The translations under genes were made by a program, and so were the position numbers. Positions 9,346 to 18,483 of a DNA stretch of 64,000 nt are shown here, piece after piece. Each line of letters starts with the position of its first letter. Positions within the stretch are counted from its first letter, which is position 1. Source of the stretch: Rhodothermus profundi (lineage in GTDB: Bacteria > Bacteroidota > Rhodothermia > Rhodothermales > Rhodothermaceae); assembly GCF_900142415.1 (NCBI RefSeq), contig NZ_FRAU01000008.1, positions 65,013-129,012 on the forward strand, written 5' to 3'. The notes below the pieces were generated by a model that saw nothing but the letters and a program-made list of their open reading frames with translations, did no database searches and had not been told where the DNA came from.

Positions 9346-11571
9346 ATGAGCACGTTGATGCCCAAACGCACGGCAGCCCGCCAGGGATATTGGCTGAGTG
9401 TTTGTCTGGTGATGCTTCTGGTCGCCGCACCGGCTCAGGCTCAGTGGAGCACGCGCTGGCTGGCTATTGGACGCCTCCAATCTCCTTATCTGGGCGGCGG
9501 CGCTGAGCCAGAAAACATGGCAGGGATTGGCAACAACGGAACGTACACCTGGCCCGGCCACCTGATCGGTACCTACTGGGGACACTGGCGAGGCCTCTGG
9601 ATCAGCGCGCAGAACTGGCGCTCGCCGGACGGACAAACGTTCCCGGTGCGCATTGAGCATATTGGCCCGCGTTTTAATGGACTGGGAGAATACTTCCAGG
9701 ATGTTATCAAGCTGGTCTACAAGTTTGAAGCACCGGAAGTGCTGGTGGACGGACTGAAGTCTTTTGACAAACCGGCCGTCCCCGACGAAATCGATCCGAA
9801 CATCCCGTCTGATGCCATGGTCGAAAACATTGCGCATACGGCCATGGGCATTGAAGTGCGCCGCCGGGCCTATCAGTTCAGCAACGAACAGCACCAGGAT
9901 TACCACATCATTGAGTACGTCTTTACAAACACCGGCAATGTGGACGAAGATGAAGAGATCGAACTGCCCGATCAGACGCTCCAGGACGTTTACTTCACTT
10001 TCTTCTATCGTAACAAAACAAACGCACCAGCCGGCGCCTGGGACAACAGCCATGGAGGAGCTGCGTGGGGCAAGTACACGATGAACGATGCCCTGGTGCC
10101 GGACTGGGAAGACATGCCGGGCGAACAGTTCAGTGAGCGGTTTGCCCGAGACTATGAATTCTGGAAAGATCATGCGGCCCAGTTTTCCTGGCTGGGGCAC
10201 GTGCCCGACCAGACCAACTTCAACACAATTGGCAACCCGATGTGGTTTGAGCTCCAGCCCTGGATTGCGCACATCGGCGGCGATACAACGGGGCGCCTGG
10301 GCGGAGCAGCCATGTTCGGTACGCTGACCGTTCACGCAGACCGCTCGGCCTCCGATGAGTCGCACGACGAAGGTCAGCCCCGCATGATGGACATCCTCGA
10401 TTCGGACGATGCCGACCTGACCAGCCGTAACGATCACAATGATATCAGCCAGATGCAATTTGAGCGAGACTGGCTGGTAGATGGCACAAAAAGCGGAGCG
10501 GGCCCTCCTCGCTACAACGACCAGAAGCCACCGCATGCGTGGCGCATTCAGCCAGATGGCGATTTTGCCCGTCAAACCGCACCGCCACAGCCCAGTGAAG
10601 GGGGCTATGGATTTGTGCAAAGCTTCGGTCCCTATACGCTGGGCCCCGGCGAAAACGTACGGATCGTAATCGCCGAAGGAATTGCCGGTCTGAACGATAA
10701 GCTTGCGTATGCCCTGGGCCGCTGGTATAAACAGCAGGTCCGGCAGTTGGGCCGTGACGCGGCCGACCAGGCCATCTTCTACTGGAATCCCACCACCAAT
10801 ACCTACTGCAACGAAGGCGAACCGGGATGCGTCGGCATGACCAAGAACGACTGGGTCATGACCGCCCGCGATTCTCTCTTCCAGCTCTTTGATCGAATTC
10901 TGGAAGTCTGGAACAACGGCATGCAGGTGCCCCAGCCACCCAGGCCCCCACGGCGATTTGTGGTAACCTCAGGCACCGACAAAATCACGCTGGAATGGGA
11001 GACCTATGCCGGGGAGCCCGATCCGGTAAAATGGGAAATCTGGCGAGCACAGAACTATTACTATGGCATTCCGCTTCCGGATAGCTCGACCATCTATCAG
11101 AAAATTGCCGAATTGCCTGGAAATGCCCGGTCCTACACGGATACAGAGGTAACCCGTGGGGTCAATTATTTCTACTACATCCAGGCGGTCGGCAGCAACG
11201 GACTGAAAAGCAATCGGTATTGGACGCAGACCTACCTGCCTGCCGTGCTGCGCAGGCCGCCTGGCGCCTCGCTGGATGAAGTGCGGGTCGTTCCCAATCC
11301 CTACGTGCTGGAAGCTGAGTTGGGCGTGCGTTTTCCGGACATTCAGGACAAAATCGCCTTCTATGGCCTCCCGCCGCAGGCGACTATTCGCATCTACACA
11401 GAGCTTGGCGAGCTGGTGAAGGTGATCGAACACACCGATGGCAGTGGCGACGAATTCTGGGATCTGACGACTTCGTCGCGTCAGGTGGTGGCAAGCGGTA
11501 TCTACTTCGCCGTTATCACCGACAACGAGACAGGGGCACAGACAACCCGAACCATTGTGATTATTCGCTAA
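9346..11571 (+). CDS. Secreted protein with T9SS-type C-terminal sorting domain
   Basis: 741 residues. N-terminal signal peptide ends around AQAQ (residue ~32); an alternative ATG is four codons in. The bulk is unassigned and rich in Trp and Asp. A fibronectin-type-III-like segment is seen around residues 545-640 (PPRRFVVTSGTDKITLEWE). The last ~90 residues resemble a type IX secretion type A sorting domain / FlgD-like fold: VVPNPY, then ATIRIYTELGELVKVIE, then ASGIYFAVIT and the terminal TRTIVIIR. The preceding receptor and following PorV-like gene support cell-surface delivery. Core T9SS genes are not in this window, so export by T9SS is inference. Enzymatic activity: none recognised. Confidence 0.8.
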   Translation: MSTLMPKRTAARQGYWLSVCLVMLLVAAPAQAQWSTRWLAIGRLQSPYLGGGAEPENMAGIGNNGTYTWPGHLIGTYWGHWRGLWISAQNWRSPDGQTFPVRIEHIGPRFNGLGEYFQDVIKLVYKFEAPEVLVDGLKSFDKPAVPDEIDPNIPSDAMVENIAHTAMGIEVRRRAYQFSNEQHQDYHIIEYVFTNTGNVDEDEEIELPDQTLQDVYFTFFYRNKTNAPAGAWDNSHGGAAWGKYTMNDALVPDWEDMPGEQFSERFARDYEFWKDHAAQFSWLGHVPDQTNFNTIGNPMWFELQPWIAHIGGDTTGRLGGAAMFGTLTVHADRSASDESHDEGQPRMMDILDSDDADLTSRNDHNDISQMQFERDWLVDGTKSGAGPPRYNDQKPPHAWRIQPDGDFARQTAPPQPSEGGYGFVQSFGPYTLGPGENVRIVIAEGIAGLNDKLAYALGRWYKQQVRQLGRDAADQAIFYWNPTTNTYCNEGEPGCVGMTKNDWVMTARDSLFQLFDRILEVWNNGMQVPQPPRPPRRFVVTSGTDKITLEWETYAGEPDPVKWEIWRAQNYYYGIPLPDSSTIYQKIAELPGNARSYTDTEVTRGVNYFYYIQAVGSNGLKSNRYWTQTYLPAVLRRPPGASLDEVRVVPNPYVLEAELGVRFPDIQDKIAFYGLPPQATIRIYTELGELVKVIEHTDGSGDEFWDLTTSSRQVVASGIYFAVITDNETGAQTTRTIVIIR

Positions 11572-11603
11572 CTGATTTGTATAAAAATTGATCTGTTAAC
11601 GTT

Positions 11604-12638
11604 ATGAAACGACTGCTGCATATAAGCATGGGCTTATTGCTGGGCGCCTGCCTGGCTGCAGGCCGCCAGCTTCACGCCCAGGATACCGGTCCGGTTACAG
11701 AGATTGAAACCAAAAAACTTGCGCAGACCGGGTTCAAGTTTCTCAGCGTCTCACTCGATCCACGGGCGGCTGCGCTGGGAGACGCGCTTACAGCTCGGGA
11801 TGACAATGGCTCGCTGTCGCTCTTTTATAATCCGGCCGGAATGGCGTACTTCGGGCAGACCTTCCACTTTGCAGTAGGCCAGACGCAATGGATCAACCAT
11901 ACCGACTACAATTACGCCAGCTTGGCGTACCGGCCGGCCGATGGGCAGTACGGGGTGATTGGGCTGAGCATTGTGGCGGTCAGCTACCCGGCGGTCCTTA
12001 AGACCATCTTTGCCACCAATGAGCAGGGATACGAAGAGCAGGGAACGTACAGTCCCAGTGCCCTGGCCATTGGCATTGGCTATGCCCGGGCGATTACCGA
12101 TCGCTTTGCCGTTGGCGGCCATGTCCGTCTGGCCCGTCAAGACCTGGGTTCTGCGCAGGTCGGGCTGGACGGTCGAGCTCAACGGTACGCGAAGTCGACC
12201 GTTTCGGTAGATTTTGGCGTGCTCTATCGCACAGCGCTCCAGAGCCTGACCTTTGCAATGAGCGTGCGTAACTTTTCGCGCGAGCTCACCTACGTGGAAG
12301 AAAGCTTTGAACTGCCGCTGACTTTTCAGATTGGAGCTACCTATAACTTGATGGACCTGGTAGCGCCGGGCAATACCCTGCATGCCCTCTGGCTTAACGT
12401 CGAAGCCGTTCGCCCCCGCGACTACCCAGAACAGATCAAGGTGGGCGCAGAATATGCGTTCATGGATCTGCTTTTCTTGCGGGCTGGCTACGTGAACCCA
12501 ACCGATGAGCAGGGCTTCAACCTGGGAGCCGGGGTGCGGCTGAGCACCCGGAGCTTCCGCATTGGCGTGGACTATGTCTACACTTCCTTTGGCATCTTCG
12601 ATAACGTGCATCGGCTGGGATTGCAACTGGCCTTCTGA
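11604..12638 (+). CDS. PorV/PorQ-family outer-membrane protein
   Basis: 344 residues with signal peptide (to ~LHAQ, residue 26). The stretch from ~40 (GFKFLSVSLDPRAAALGDA, then LFYNPAGMA) is the hallmark of the PorV/PorQ (UPF0164-like) family, and the remainder has alternating strands of a FadL-like beta barrel, ending RLGLQLAF. In T9SS organisms PorV binds cargo sorting domains and shuttles cargo from translocon to attachment complex; PorV-like paralogues exist next to specific cargo genes. Here the immediately upstream protein has such a sorting domain, so a dedicated pair is plausible. A strong terminator-like hairpin follows 34 bases after the stop. Confidence 0.85.
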   Translation: MKRLLHISMGLLLGACLAAGRQLHAQDTGPVTEIETKKLAQTGFKFLSVSLDPRAAALGDALTARDDNGSLSLFYNPAGMAYFGQTFHFAVGQTQWINHTDYNYASLAYRPADGQYGVIGLSIVAVSYPAVLKTIFATNEQGYEEQGTYSPSALAIGIGYARAITDRFAVGGHVRLARQDLGSAQVGLDGRAQRYAKSTVSVDFGVLYRTALQSLTFAMSVRNFSRELTYVEESFELPLTFQIGATYNLMDLVAPGNTLHALWLNVEAVRPRDYPEQIKVGAEYAFMDLLFLRAGYVNPTDEQGFNLGAGVRLSTRSFRIGVDYVYTSFGIFDNVHRLGLQLAF

Positions 12639-12672
12639 AACGCGGCCCAGAAGAGCGCTGAAGCATTCCAGG

Positions 12673-12708
12673 CCCCGGAAATCGAAAACAACGATTTTCG
12701 GGGTCTTT
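12673..12708 (+). terminator. Intrinsic terminator-like hairpin
   Basis: A 12-base-pair stem (12673-12684 pairing with 12692-12703, one G-U pair) with a 7-base loop, followed by a T-rich tail (TCTTT). It closes the transcript of the receptor/T9SS-cargo/PorV-like genes. It lies only ~35 bases before the next start codon, so it could also act as an attenuator for the downstream genes. Confidence 0.75.
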
Positions 12709-12742
12709 CCTGTTGTATATTCCAGGACAAAAATGCATAGTC

Positions 12743-14002
12743 GTGCTGCGGACGCTCGTATACGGAGGACTGGTGGGGGTCTTGGTGCTTCTGGAAATGG
12801 GCTGTGGGGAAAACAATCCCATGCCTGCTTCCTCCTCGTTGCTGCCGGCGCAACAGCGCGCGCCATTGCAGCAGGCATGGCAGGCCTATGAGGCAGGGGA
12901 TTATCACCGAGCCATGCGGCTGGTGGATAGTCTGCTTGCCCAGGAAGCTGTTGCCGAAGCCTATTTCCTGAAGGGGCGCATCCTGCTGGATGCCAATGCC
13001 TTTGAGAAAGCAATTGCGGCGTTTCAGCAGGCTCGGGTGCGTGATCCTCTGCTGCGGGGCGTCTATTTTCAACTGGGACACGCGGCCTTTCTGCAGGGCG
13101 CCTACCGAAAAGCCCTGGACTATTATCTGAAAGAACTGGAACTGATCCAGGCGTCGGCAGAGCGCTCTTATGAGTCGCAGGCCGAACGAAACGTGCTGGC
13201 AGCCATTTACCGCCAGGCCGGCCGCGCCTGTTTTCTGCTCGACAGCCTGGAAGCAGCGCGCCGGTTCTACATGCAAGCACTGGCAGCGGATTCCACGGAG
13301 AGCGAAACGTATCGCTGGCTGGCTGAGCTAGAAGAGCAGGAAGGCCGGCTGGCGCAGGCGCTAACGTTTGCAGAGAGGGCGCTGCAGTTAAACCCCGGTC
13401 ATCTGGACAACCTCTATGCTTTTGGGCGTCTTCTGCTGCAAAACGGCTACCTGCAAGACGCTGTGCATTTCTTGCGACTGGTGCTAGCGCGTTATCCCCT
13501 GCATCGCGGCGCCAACTACAATCTGGGACGGGCCCTGATGCGGCTGGGCGAGCGCGAGGCCGGGCAATTCTTTCTGGAGCGGGCGCATCGGATTCAACAG
13601 CTTAGCGGAAAAATAGGCCAGGCGCGCCTGAACGCCTACCAGAGCCAGAGCGCCCGCCCCTGGCAAGAGCTGGCGACGCTTCTGATGCAGGCCGGGCAAT
13701 ACGAGGAAGCGCGAAAGGCCCTGGACGTGGCTATTTTCTGGGATCCCGACAACCTGGCGCTGCAGAATGACCGCGCCAACCTGGCGTTGCTGCTGGGCGA
13801 CACGCTGGACGCGGTGCGCCGCTACTATCAGGTGCTACAACGCGACTCGACGCTGGCCGACGTCTGGTTAAACCTGGGGGTCGTGCTGGCAGCGCAGAAA
13901 CACTACGAAGCAGCCCGCCGCGCCTGGCTTCAGGCCTTGCACTATCGCCCGAATGATGATACCTTGCGACAGTATCTCGCCGAACTGGAACATCGGAAGT
14001 GA
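12743..14002 (+). CDS. TPR-repeat lipoprotein
   Basis: 419 residues from the GTG at 12743. A TTG ten codons upstream is possible, but the GTG gives a compact lipoprotein signal with lipobox EMGC (Cys21). From about residue 45 on it is tandem tetratricopeptide repeats, for example QQAWQAYEAGDYHRAMRLVD, YFQLGHAAFLQGAYRKALDYY, and a final VWLNLGVVLAAQKHYEAARRAW. TPRs scaffold protein complexes. It is followed 19 bases later by the pentaheme cytochrome, with a further CRTAC1-like protein and a second TPR lipoprotein, so it is probably part of a periplasmic or membrane-associated complex with them. Function unknown. Confidence 0.88.
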   Translation: MLRTLVYGGLVGVLVLLEMGCGENNPMPASSSLLPAQQRAPLQQAWQAYEAGDYHRAMRLVDSLLAQEAVAEAYFLKGRILLDANAFEKAIAAFQQARVRDPLLRGVYFQLGHAAFLQGAYRKALDYYLKELELIQASAERSYESQAERNVLAAIYRQAGRACFLLDSLEAARRFYMQALAADSTESETYRWLAELEEQEGRLAQALTFAERALQLNPGHLDNLYAFGRLLLQNGYLQDAVHFLRLVLARYPLHRGANYNLGRALMRLGEREAGQFFLERAHRIQQLSGKIGQARLNAYQSQSARPWQELATLLMQAGQYEEARKALDVAIFWDPDNLALQNDRANLALLLGDTLDAVRRYYQVLQRDSTLADVWLNLGVVLAAQKHYEAARRAWLQALHYRPNDDTLRQYLAELEHRK

Positions 14003-14021
14003 CTTCTGAAGCGCTTACGGT

Positions 14022-16742
14022 ATGCCCCGCCCTCATAACCGCCTGTTTCAGCTCCCGGCCCGTCAGCGCCGGCTGGTAAGCGTCCTGCTGGGCGGCTTCC
14101 TGGTGATGCTGCTCAACAGTCTGGTGCTGGTGTTGTTCGATCGCTCAACCGCCCTGCTCTACATGAGCAACGTGCTGGTGCACGTCGGGCTCGGGCTGCT
14201 GCTGATGGTGCCCTTACTACTGTTTCTGCTGGCCCATATCCGCACGATGCCGCTCCGCTGGAATCGGCGGGCCACAGCCGCCGGCGCGTTTACGGCGCTT
14301 TCTATGGGATTGCTGTTGCTGAGCGGCATCCTGCTTTTCTGGAGCCCGCCCACGCTAAACCGGCGCTGGCTGCTGACGCTGCACGTGGTAACCATGTTCA
14401 CCTCGCTGCTGGGATTTCTGGTGCATGTGGCGCTCAAGCGGGGTAGGCGGTTTCGCTTTTTGCTGCCCGAAGGGCTGGAAGCGCTCCGGTGGGGCCAGTT
14501 ACTACGCCATCCGTTGACGCTCACCTTCAGCGCCGGTGTGGTGGTCTCGCTGGCGTTCTTTCTGGTGCCCTGGCTCAAACAGCCGGATCCCGTCTACCTG
14601 GATACCGGTACGGAAAAACCGCTGGCTGCTGCTGAGGCGCTTCTGGCTCATGAAGGTTTCTTCAAGGAGGCCACGCTTTCCGGATCGAAGACCTGCGGAC
14701 AGGCCGGCTGCCATCCCGACATCTATGCGCAGTGGGCCGCTTCAGCGCATCGTTTTTCTTCCTTCAACAACCCCTACTACCGGCGCTCTATCGAATACAT
14801 GCTCCAGCGCCGACCGGTAGAAGCTGCCCGCTGGTGCGCTTCCTGCCACGATCCGGTTATGCTCTTTTCTGGACGCTTCGGGCACCGCATGCCGCTCGAC
14901 ACCACGCACTGGACCGCTCATGAAGGCATCACCTGCCTGGCCTGTCATGCCATTACCGGATTGCGCGACCTGCGCGGCAATGGTCGGTATGTCATTGCGG
15001 AACCAGACGAATACCCCTTTGCGCGCAGCACCAATCCTCTCGGACAGTGGCTGCACCGGCAGCTTATCCGGGCCAAACCGGAACCGCACCGGGAGGCCAT
15101 GCTGCGGCCTGTGCACCGAACCGAGCAGTTCTGCAGCACCTGCCACAAGGTGGGGCTTCCGCCGGAAGTCAATTACTACCGATGGCTTCGCGGCCAGAAC
15201 GAATATGACGCCTGGCAGATGAGCGGCGTCTCCGGAAGCACGGTGCGCTCCTTCTATCTCCCCAGCCAACCGCGCACCTGTATCGACTGCCATATGCCGC
15301 TGGTCCCCTCCGATGACCAGGGAAACGACGGAGGCTTTGTGCGGAGCCATCGCTTTCTGGCTGCCAACACGGCCCTGCCGTTTCTCAAAGGCCATGATGA
15401 ACAGCTACGGGCTACTCAGGCCTTTCTGCAGGACTCCATTGCTACCGTCGATCTATTTCTGGTGCGCGTCAACGGCCGCACCTATGGCCCGGATGCACCG
15501 ATGCCTGTCCTTCAGCCGGGTGATCACGTGGAGCTCACGGTGGTCGTGCGCAACCGAAAGGTAGGCCACGCCTTGCCCGGCGGCACCAACGACTCGAATG
15601 AGCTCTGGCTGGAAGTGGTCGGGCGCGACCGCAAAGGCCAGCCTGTCGTAGCCTCAGGCTTGCTGGACGCGGAAGGCCGCGTTGACTCAACCGCCCACTT
15701 CTTTGGCGCGGTGTTCGTTGACCGGGCCGGGCAGGAAGCCAACAAACGCAATCCCCACGACTTTCGCACACCGGTCTATGTGAACGTTATCAATCCAGGT
15801 ACCGCGCGCACCGTGCACTACCGATTTACCGTGCCGCCCGGACGCCAGATTACGGAGCTAACGGTTGCTTTCAAACATCGAAAATTCAAGTGGTACTTCC
15901 ACAACTGGACGTTCCGGGGCCAGGTAGCTCCCGGTCAACCAGACTCACTGGCCACCCCGGAGGTGGACTACCGCCGGTGGATCCTGGCCGAAGACCGCCA
16001 TGCGCCGGACCTACCGGTAACTGTCATTGCATCGGCGCGGCGCGTCGCCGGAAAAATTCCCGAAAGCAACGTTCCCCTCTGGGAGCGATGGAACGACTAT
16101 GGTATCGGGCTCTTCCTGGAAGGAAATACGCGGCGGGCACTGGCTGCTTTCGAACAGGTAAGCCGATTGGCCCCGGACAACCCCGAAGGGCCGATTAATC
16201 TGGCACGTGTGCTGATTGCGGAAGGGCAACTGGAGCGAGCTATGGCCGCCCTGGAAGAAGCCGAACGCCGACGCCCCGGCTATTTGAAGACCGCCTATTT
16301 CCGCGGCAAAATCTATCAGCGGCAGGGCAATTACGATCAGGCGCTGGCAGAGTGGATGAAGGTCGCCGCTCGCTACCCCCTTGATCGGGTGCTGCTGCAG
16401 GAAATCGGTCGCGTCCACTATCTTTCAGGACGCTACGAAGAAGCACTTCGATGGTTTGATCGCATCCTGACTATTGATCCGGAGGACCTGGGCGGCCTCT
16501 ACAACCGCATGCTGGCGCTGGGGGCCCTGGGGCGCACCGAAGCTTTTCAGGAGGCAAAGGCGCGCTATGAATACCATAAAATTGACGAGGACGCGCCGGC
16601 CTGGAGCACGCCGTACAAACACCGCCATCCGATGGCCAACCGCGAAGCGCAACCTATCCATGAACACGAGCTGCATCCCGTAGGACCCAACACGCAGGAG
16701 CGTCTAATCCTGGCCTGGCAACATGCTACAGACGATGCGTAA
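14022..16742 (+). CDS. Membrane-anchored pentaheme cytochrome c fused to C-terminal TPRs
   Basis: 906 residues. About five hydrophobic segments lie in the first ~185 residues (19-40, 47-72, 85-107, 115-138, 168-185). Then come five heme-attachment motifs: C225-X4-C230-H, C272-X2-C275-H, C305-X2-C308-H, C371-X2-C374-H and C420-X2-C423-H. The first has the less common CX4CH spacing. Residues ~690-860 are TPRs (NDYGIGLFLEGNTRRALAAF and following). The heme domain resembles the cytochrome c-554/multiheme type and should sit in the periplasm. It probably passes electrons between membrane and a periplasmic partner; donor and acceptor are unknown. The 3' end overlaps the next gene, indicating translational coupling. 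Confidence 0.88.
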   Translation: MPRPHNRLFQLPARQRRLVSVLLGGFLVMLLNSLVLVLFDRSTALLYMSNVLVHVGLGLLLMVPLLLFLLAHIRTMPLRWNRRATAAGAFTALSMGLLLLSGILLFWSPPTLNRRWLLTLHVVTMFTSLLGFLVHVALKRGRRFRFLLPEGLEALRWGQLLRHPLTLTFSAGVVVSLAFFLVPWLKQPDPVYLDTGTEKPLAAAEALLAHEGFFKEATLSGSKTCGQAGCHPDIYAQWAASAHRFSSFNNPYYRRSIEYMLQRRPVEAARWCASCHDPVMLFSGRFGHRMPLDTTHWTAHEGITCLACHAITGLRDLRGNGRYVIAEPDEYPFARSTNPLGQWLHRQLIRAKPEPHREAMLRPVHRTEQFCSTCHKVGLPPEVNYYRWLRGQNEYDAWQMSGVSGSTVRSFYLPSQPRTCIDCHMPLVPSDDQGNDGGFVRSHRFLAANTALPFLKGHDEQLRATQAFLQDSIATVDLFLVRVNGRTYGPDAPMPVLQPGDHVELTVVVRNRKVGHALPGGTNDSNELWLEVVGRDRKGQPVVASGLLDAEGRVDSTAHFFGAVFVDRAGQEANKRNPHDFRTPVYVNVINPGTARTVHYRFTVPPGRQITELTVAFKHRKFKWYFHNWTFRGQVAPGQPDSLATPEVDYRRWILAEDRHAPDLPVTVIASARRVAGKIPESNVPLWERWNDYGIGLFLEGNTRRALAAFEQVSRLAPDNPEGPINLARVLIAEGQLERAMAALEEAERRRPGYLKTAYFRGKIYQRQGNYDQALAEWMKVAARYPLDRVLLQEIGRVHYLSGRYEEALRWFDRILTIDPEDLGGLYNRMLALGALGRTEAFQEAKARYEYHKIDEDAPAWSTPYKHRHPMANREAQPIHEHELHPVGPNTQERLILAWQHATDDA

Positions 16743-18483
16743 ACGAATTGGCTACGGCCTGCTGGCGCTGCTGGCAATCGGCTGTGAGCAGGCCAGGCCG
16801 GTGCAGCCGGCCGATGAAACAACCGCCTCCATGACGGCGGTGCAGATCGCCTTTACCGATGTAACGGAAACGGCCGGATTGCACATCTTTCGGCATGAAA
16901 CCGGTGCCTTCGGGCAGAAATGGTTCCCTGAATCTATGGGCTCGGGGTGCGGCTTTGTGGATTACAATGGCGATGGCTGGCTCGACATTGTGCTGGTAGG
17001 GGGCGGCGTCTGGCCCGGCCATAGCGACAAAGACTGGGTGCGGCCCCTCTGGCTCTTTCGCAACAATGGCGATGGTACCTTCACGGACGTAACCGACGAG
17101 GCCGGACTCGGCCAGCTCACTGCCTATGGCATTGGCATTACTGCTGCCGACTACGACAACGACGGCGACGAAGACCTGTACCTTACCACGCTCTGGAAAA
17201 ATATCCTGCTCCGCAACAATGGCGACGGCACCTTCACCGACGTAACCGACGAGGCCGGGGTAGCAGGCGACTCGGTCTGGAGCAGCTCGGCGCTCTTTTT
17301 CGATGCCGACCGCGATGGTGATCTAGACCTGTTCGTGGGAAACTATGTCTACTGGACTCCGGAAACCGACCTCTGGTGCTCGCTTGATGAGAAAACCAAA
17401 GGCTACTGCACCCCCGAAGCCTACACCGGAATTCCTCCCTATTTTTTCCGCAACAATGGCGACGGCACCTTCACCGACGAAAGCGAAAAAGCCGGATTTG
17501 TGCCGGCACCTGGCAAAACGCTCGGGGTTGCTGAAACCGACTACAACCGCGACGGATGCCCGGATCTCTATGTAGCCAACGATACGCAGCCGGATCAACT
17601 CTACCGCAACAATTGCGACGGGACCTTCACCGACATCGGGCTGACCAGTGGGGTAGCTTATGATGAAAACGGAAAAGCACGTGCCGGTATGGGGCTCGAC
17701 GCAGGCGTGGTCGACACAACCGGACAGGTCAGTCTGTTTGTAGGGAACTTTTCTAAAGAAATGATTGGCGTTTATCGCTACATCGGTAACGATCTGTTTA
17801 TTGACCGGGCTGCTGTCTCTAAGGTGGGCCGTCAGAGCCTGCAAACGCTCACGTTTGGACTCTTCCTGTTTGATGTCGACCTGGACGGCGATCTGGACCT
17901 GTTTGCGGCAAACGGACACGTGCAGGATGAAATTGAACGCGTGCAGGATGGCATTACCTACGCCCAGCCCCCGCACCTCTTTTTAAATGATGGCAATGGC
18001 TTTTTTACGGACATTGCACCCGTGATAGGCGGTGTGCTGGCGCAGCCTCTTGTTGCCCGCGGCGCTGCCTATGGCGACTTCAACCGGGATGGACTGGTAG
18101 ACATTCTGGTGGTTGAGAACCATGGACCGGCGCATCTGTGGCGCAACGATACAAAAGGCGCCGGGCATTATCTGCGCGTGCAGCTTGTCGGCACAAAAAG
18201 CCATCCACAGGGCATCAGCAGTCAGGTCGTGGTGTGGGTAGCAGGGCGACCCCTGGAGCAACGGGTCCGTACCGGCGGTAGCTACCTGGCCGTTTCGGAA
18301 AAGACATTGACATTCGGTCTGGGAGCCGCTGCGCGCGTGGAGGCTGTGGAGGTAACATGGGCCAGTGGGTTGCGTGAGCGCTTTGGTCCCTTTGCAGCCG
18401 ACCAGGAGGTCCGCCTGGTGGAAGGGACGGGACAGCCCGTGGAAACACTGGCGCAGGCTGCGTACGAAGCCAGGCAAAAATGA
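16735..18483 (+). CDS. CRTAC1-type FG-GAP/ASPIC-UnbV lipoprotein
   Basis: 582 residues from the ATG at 16735, which overlaps the cytochrome stop by 8 bases; an in-frame ATG four codons earlier (16723) is an alternative. Lipobox AIGC (Cys17). FG-GAP/VCBS repeats run from ~40 to ~450 with repeated NNGDGTFTDVTDEAG units, and a C-terminal ASPIC/UnbV domain lies at ~480-550 (GISSQVVVWVAGRPLEQ, FGLGAAARVEAVEVTW). This single-propeller plus C-terminal ASPIC layout matches the CRTAC1 family, shorter than the double-propeller proteins at the start of the window. The stop overlaps the next start (ATGA). Likely calcium-binding and periplasmic or surface-exposed; function unknown. Confidence 0.9.
   Translation: MRKRIGYGLLALLAIGCEQARPVQPADETTASMTAVQIAFTDVTETAGLHIFRHETGAFGQKWFPESMGSGCGFVDYNGDGWLDIVLVGGGVWPGHSDKDWVRPLWLFRNNGDGTFTDVTDEAGLGQLTAYGIGITAADYDNDGDEDLYLTTLWKNILLRNNGDGTFTDVTDEAGVAGDSVWSSSALFFDADRDGDLDLFVGNYVYWTPETDLWCSLDEKTKGYCTPEAYTGIPPYFFRNNGDGTFTDESEKAGFVPAPGKTLGVAETDYNRDGCPDLYVANDTQPDQLYRNNCDGTFTDIGLTSGVAYDENGKARAGMGLDAGVVDTTGQVSLFVGNFSKEMIGVYRYIGNDLFIDRAAVSKVGRQSLQTLTFGLFLFDVDLDGDLDLFAANGHVQDEIERVQDGITYAQPPHLFLNDGNGFFTDIAPVIGGVLAQPLVARGAAYGDFNRDGLVDILVVENHGPAHLWRNDTKGAGHYLRVQLVGTKSHPQGISSQVVVWVAGRPLEQRVRTGGSYLAVSEKTLTFGLGAAARVEAVEVTWASGLRERFGPFAADQEVRLVEGTGQPVETLAQAAYEARQK
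17059..17640 (+). repeat. Repeated FG-GAP coding units (near-identical DNA)
   Basis: Four near-identical ~30-base segments beginning at 17059, 17212, 17449 and 17605 each encode R-N-N-x-D-G-T-F-T-D within the CRTAC1-type gene. The first two extend identity through VTDEAG. They are coding repeats with irregular spacing, not a CRISPR array, but could support slipped-strand or intragenic recombination. Confidence 0.75.

Noticed and set aside
9085-10620. 511-codon minus-strand open frame
   Set aside because: Lies opposite the T9SS-type cargo gene, with no family resemblance; long shadow frames are expected in GC-rich coding DNA.
11751-13280. 509-codon minus-strand open frame
   Set aside because: Spans the PorV-like gene, terminator and TPR gene on the opposite strand; no coherent domain.
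17059-17640. CRISPR-like repeats
   Set aside because: Repeats are in-frame FG-GAP units of a coding sequence with irregular spacing and related spacers.
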